DNA of 52,951 bases from Woeseiaceae bacterium (GTDB taxonomy: Bacteria; Pseudomonadota; Gammaproteobacteria; Steroidobacterales; Woeseiaceae), in NCBI GenBank assembly GCA_021773115.1, contig JAJFKS010000024.1, positions 1 through 52,951 on the forward strand, written 5' to 3'. Numbering within the stretch: the first letter of the stretch is position 1; each line of letters begins with the position of its first letter. Positions 51,663 to 52,951 of this stretch are shown here, in pieces. The position numbers and the translations under genes are program-made. The notes below the pieces were generated by a model. The model worked only from the letters and a program-made list of their open reading frames with translations, did no database searches and had not been told where the DNA came from.

Positions 51663-51860
51663 GTGGCTGATTTGCACTGCCAGTTCCCGGCCGAGCAGTT
51701 GAAAAAAGATCCAATCATCCGCAATTCCGACGACCACGAGCGAGCCATGAAAAGAATTGAGGCGCTAATGTCGGCTCAGGAAGACACAGCAGAGAGTGAC
51801 TCTGGTTGATGCGTACGAGAACGAACACGCTAAGACGGCTTTCGCTGTCAACGAAACTTT
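51663..51860 (+). pseudogene. Relic of HigA-type antitoxin
   Basis: The frame from GTG 51663 reads IIRNSDDHERAMKRIEALMS, matching the N-terminal IRxxxDxExAlxxIEaLm pattern of HigA-like antitoxins, and stops at 51807. One frame over, VTLVDAYENEHAKTA (about 51797-51840) matches the next conserved block, LVTLVEAYExxH. The segment between is missing, so a deletion with frameshift has destroyed the gene. No HTH domain or toxin remains. The lipoprotein ATG at 51809 lies within the relic. Confidence 0.6.
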
Positions 51861-52414
51861 GGACAAGCGTCGTTTTGGTCCTGTCTGCCTGCGCGACAGA
51901 GAAATCATCCGTTGTTGAAACGTTGGACGATCGAACTGCAGTCACCGTTACCCACAATCGGACGCCCATCATCATGTCAACCGATAAGCCCTTTAAAGCA
52001 CGCGACTTGAGAGACTACGTTGAAGTCGGTGCTATTGAAGTCAATCACATGGGAACGCTGCGGCATTTTCTTTGGCTTGGAATTTCGGAAGTGAATAACA
52101 CCGAAAGGGTAGACGCGCGTCCCGAGGGTTTCGAGTCAATTGTCTTTTTCGCCGATGAAGGAACATTTCAACTCGACGTTTTTAGTTGGACGCATGAGGC
52201 GATTGGCACGAGCGAGCGGATCTACAAAAAAGTATTTGCAGGCTCTGCAGATGCTTATTATGAAATCACGCTCGATCAGATTCGGTTGTTGGCGAATGCC
52301 GATGTCATGAAGGTTCGTACAAGTGGTTCCGCGCCCAAGGAGTACGTCGTGTGGTACAGACCGGCCACGGCAAAAGAGGATTTATCGGAATTTCTTGAAA
52401 CTGTGTTGCAATAG
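51809..52414 (+). CDS. Predicted lipoprotein, function unknown
   Basis: A 201-residue protein with an arginine-rich N-terminus, a hydrophobic core and a lipobox VLSAC (Cys28 or near). The mature part has an unremarkable alpha/beta sequence (KARDLRDYVEVGAIEVNHMG, FFADEGTFQLDVFSW, YYEITLDQIRLLANAD). No catalytic motif is seen. No clear ribosome binding site precedes the ATG, which lies in the antitoxin relic; a recent start in decayed DNA is possible. I do not know the family. Confidence 0.65.
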   Translation: MRTRTNTLRRLSLSTKLWTSVVLVLSACATEKSSVVETLDDRTAVTVTHNRTPIIMSTDKPFKARDLRDYVEVGAIEVNHMGTLRHFLWLGISEVNNTERVDARPEGFESIVFFADEGTFQLDVFSWTHEAIGTSERIYKKVFAGSADAYYEITLDQIRLLANADVMKVRTSGSAPKEYVVWYRPATAKEDLSEFLETVLQ

Positions 52415-52569
52415 GCTCACCGGTCCTATTCATCCGCGTCGAATCACGTCGCAAAAAGCGCCTATTCAACTTTTTTCGAACCGCACAGGTGAGCCGTGGG
52501 TCATTGCAACCGCGAGCAGCTTTGCAGGATCAGTCACCGGTGTTGTCTCTCGGGGCACCGCTCTACGGA
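52415..52569. other. Gap after the last lipoprotein
   Basis: No gene is recognised. GGCTCACC (52414-52421) recurs inverted as GGTGAGCC (52489-52496), 67 bp apart, too distant for a terminator. A forward frame across 52323-52586 shows no known motif. Confidence 0.4.
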
Positions 52570-52779
52570 TCAAGTGGGAATACTGACATTGACTCGAGCG
52601 GACGGGGCCACCTGTTCGGGCGGGACGTTCAGTCCTGCGATGCTAGCTGGCCTGTCCGCGATTTCATGCATCCACCGCTCAAGCCCGGACAGCCCCTCGA
52701 TTGAAACACCAGACCAATCATGGCGCCGGACCCGGTACCAATTGGCGATATCCGCGATTGAGAAATCATCTGCCAGCCA
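52570..52779 (-). pseudogene. Relic of glutathione S-transferase C-terminal domain
   Basis: On the minus strand the frame ending at the TGA 52570-52572 reads LADDFSIADIANWYRVRRHD, then WSGVSIEGLSGLERWMHEIADRP and AGLNVPPEQ. This is the C-terminal helical domain of a GST (FSIADIA N-capping box; LxxWmxxIaxRPA). A stop lies one codon before the leading W-L, and the thioredoxin-like N-terminal half is absent. The relic sits directly behind the tautomerase stop. Confidence 0.65.
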
Positions 52780-52782
52780 TTA

Positions 52783-52951
52783 CTAACTCGCACGATATTG
52801 GAGTACGGGGAGCCCACCGATTCCCCAATCTTCCAGCGCAACCTCATCGATGACAACAAAGGTCGTCGCCGGATCCTTGCCGAGAACCCGGACCAGCAAA
52901 TCGGTAACGCCGCTAATGAGGTCGGCTTTCTGTTCGGCGGTGACGCCTTCG
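52783..52951 (-). CDS. Tautomerase family protein, 5' end outside window
   Basis: The minus-strand frame is open to the right edge and ends at TAG 52783-52785. The visible 55 residues read EGVTAEQKADLISGVTDLL, then VRVLGKDPATTFVVIDEV and DWGIGGLPVLQYRAS, matching the 4-oxalocrotonate tautomerase family. The catalytic N-terminal proline would be encoded beyond the window. Substrate unknown. Confidence 0.8.
   Translation of the reverse strand, partial: EGVTAEQKADLISGVTDLLVRVLGKDPATTFVVIDEVALEDWGIGGLPVLQYRAS

Noticed and set aside
51941..51958. Similarity of GCAGTCACCGTTAC to the palindrome arm at 22865
   Set aside because: Only a partial match without an inverted partner; probably coincidence of Val/Thr codons.

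Overview
The window is a gene-dense bacterial chromosome segment of moderately high G+C. Several features point to a gammaproteobacterium: a complete System I cytochrome c maturation operon (ccmABCDEFGHI), a DUF1415 protein, an Hsp15-like S4 protein, a TonB-type energy transducer and a CRP-like site of the Escherichia coli consensus. A sodium-dependent NSS symporter, a P450 linked to lipid genes and a GlyGly-CTERM protein would suit a marine or sediment lineage, perhaps Woeseiaceae-like. That placement is inference only; the sequence holds no rRNA or other decisive marker.

Layout. 1-4600: end of a heavy-metal efflux operon (RND adaptor, CusA/CzcA-type pump, short PII-like regulator, CDF transporter), followed by a decayed methyltransferase. 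5081-6170: tRNA-Leu(TAA), a small zinc-ribbon protein and thymidine kinase. 6177-7457: an ExeA-type ATPase fused to an FHA domain. 7722-14290: the ccm operon, with start/stop overlaps at most junctions. 14335-19895: nitronate monooxygenase, fluoride channel CrcB, a PLP decarboxylase, a sterol-desaturase-family enzyme, RidA and a YcaQ-like glycosylase. 20065-22927: a lipoprotein, a TonB-like protein divergent from a PadR regulator across two inverted-repeat operators, a PadR-coupled membrane protein and a DUF3108 protein whose signal peptide is encoded by a near-perfect 46-bp palindrome.

22944-28030 is a compact lipid-type cluster: a DUF374 acyltransferase divergent from a P450, a fatty-acyl-AMP ligase fused to an acyl carrier domain, and a FabH-like ketosynthase. 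Next come two small proteins with conspicuous regulatory DNA (a strong terminator, and a perfect TGTGA-N6-TCACA site placed at -41.5), a PrsW protease, an EamA transporter that probably starts at CTG, aminotransferases, an M20 peptidase, Hsp15, dodecin and a secreted cyclophilin with a GlyGly-CTERM tail. 36246-37700 encodes a second ExeA-FHA protein with a damaged Walker A and an added C-terminal sunset-like domain. 37768-45816 holds pirin, an NSS transporter, an aminotransferase, a carboxyethylornithine-synthase-like enzyme, a GNAT protein, a double cyclic-nucleotide-binding/rhodanese fusion and DUF1415. 45881-51649 is periplasmic oxidation: a PQQ-type sugar dehydrogenase lipoprotein, then a triheme cytochrome c, a 2Fe-2S subunit and a Tat-exported molybdenum subunit forming one dehydrogenase.

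Several relics lie between intact genes: a TonB-dependent receptor C-terminus at 47024-47200, a HigA-type antitoxin at 51663-51860, a glutathione S-transferase C-terminus at 52570-52779, and the methyltransferase at 4608-4880. A tautomerase gene runs off the right edge. No CRISPR array, insertion sequence or rRNA was seen. The best candidates for something undescribed are the P450/FAAL-ACP/KASIII cluster, the ExeA-FHA paralogue pair and the palindrome-encoded signal peptide.
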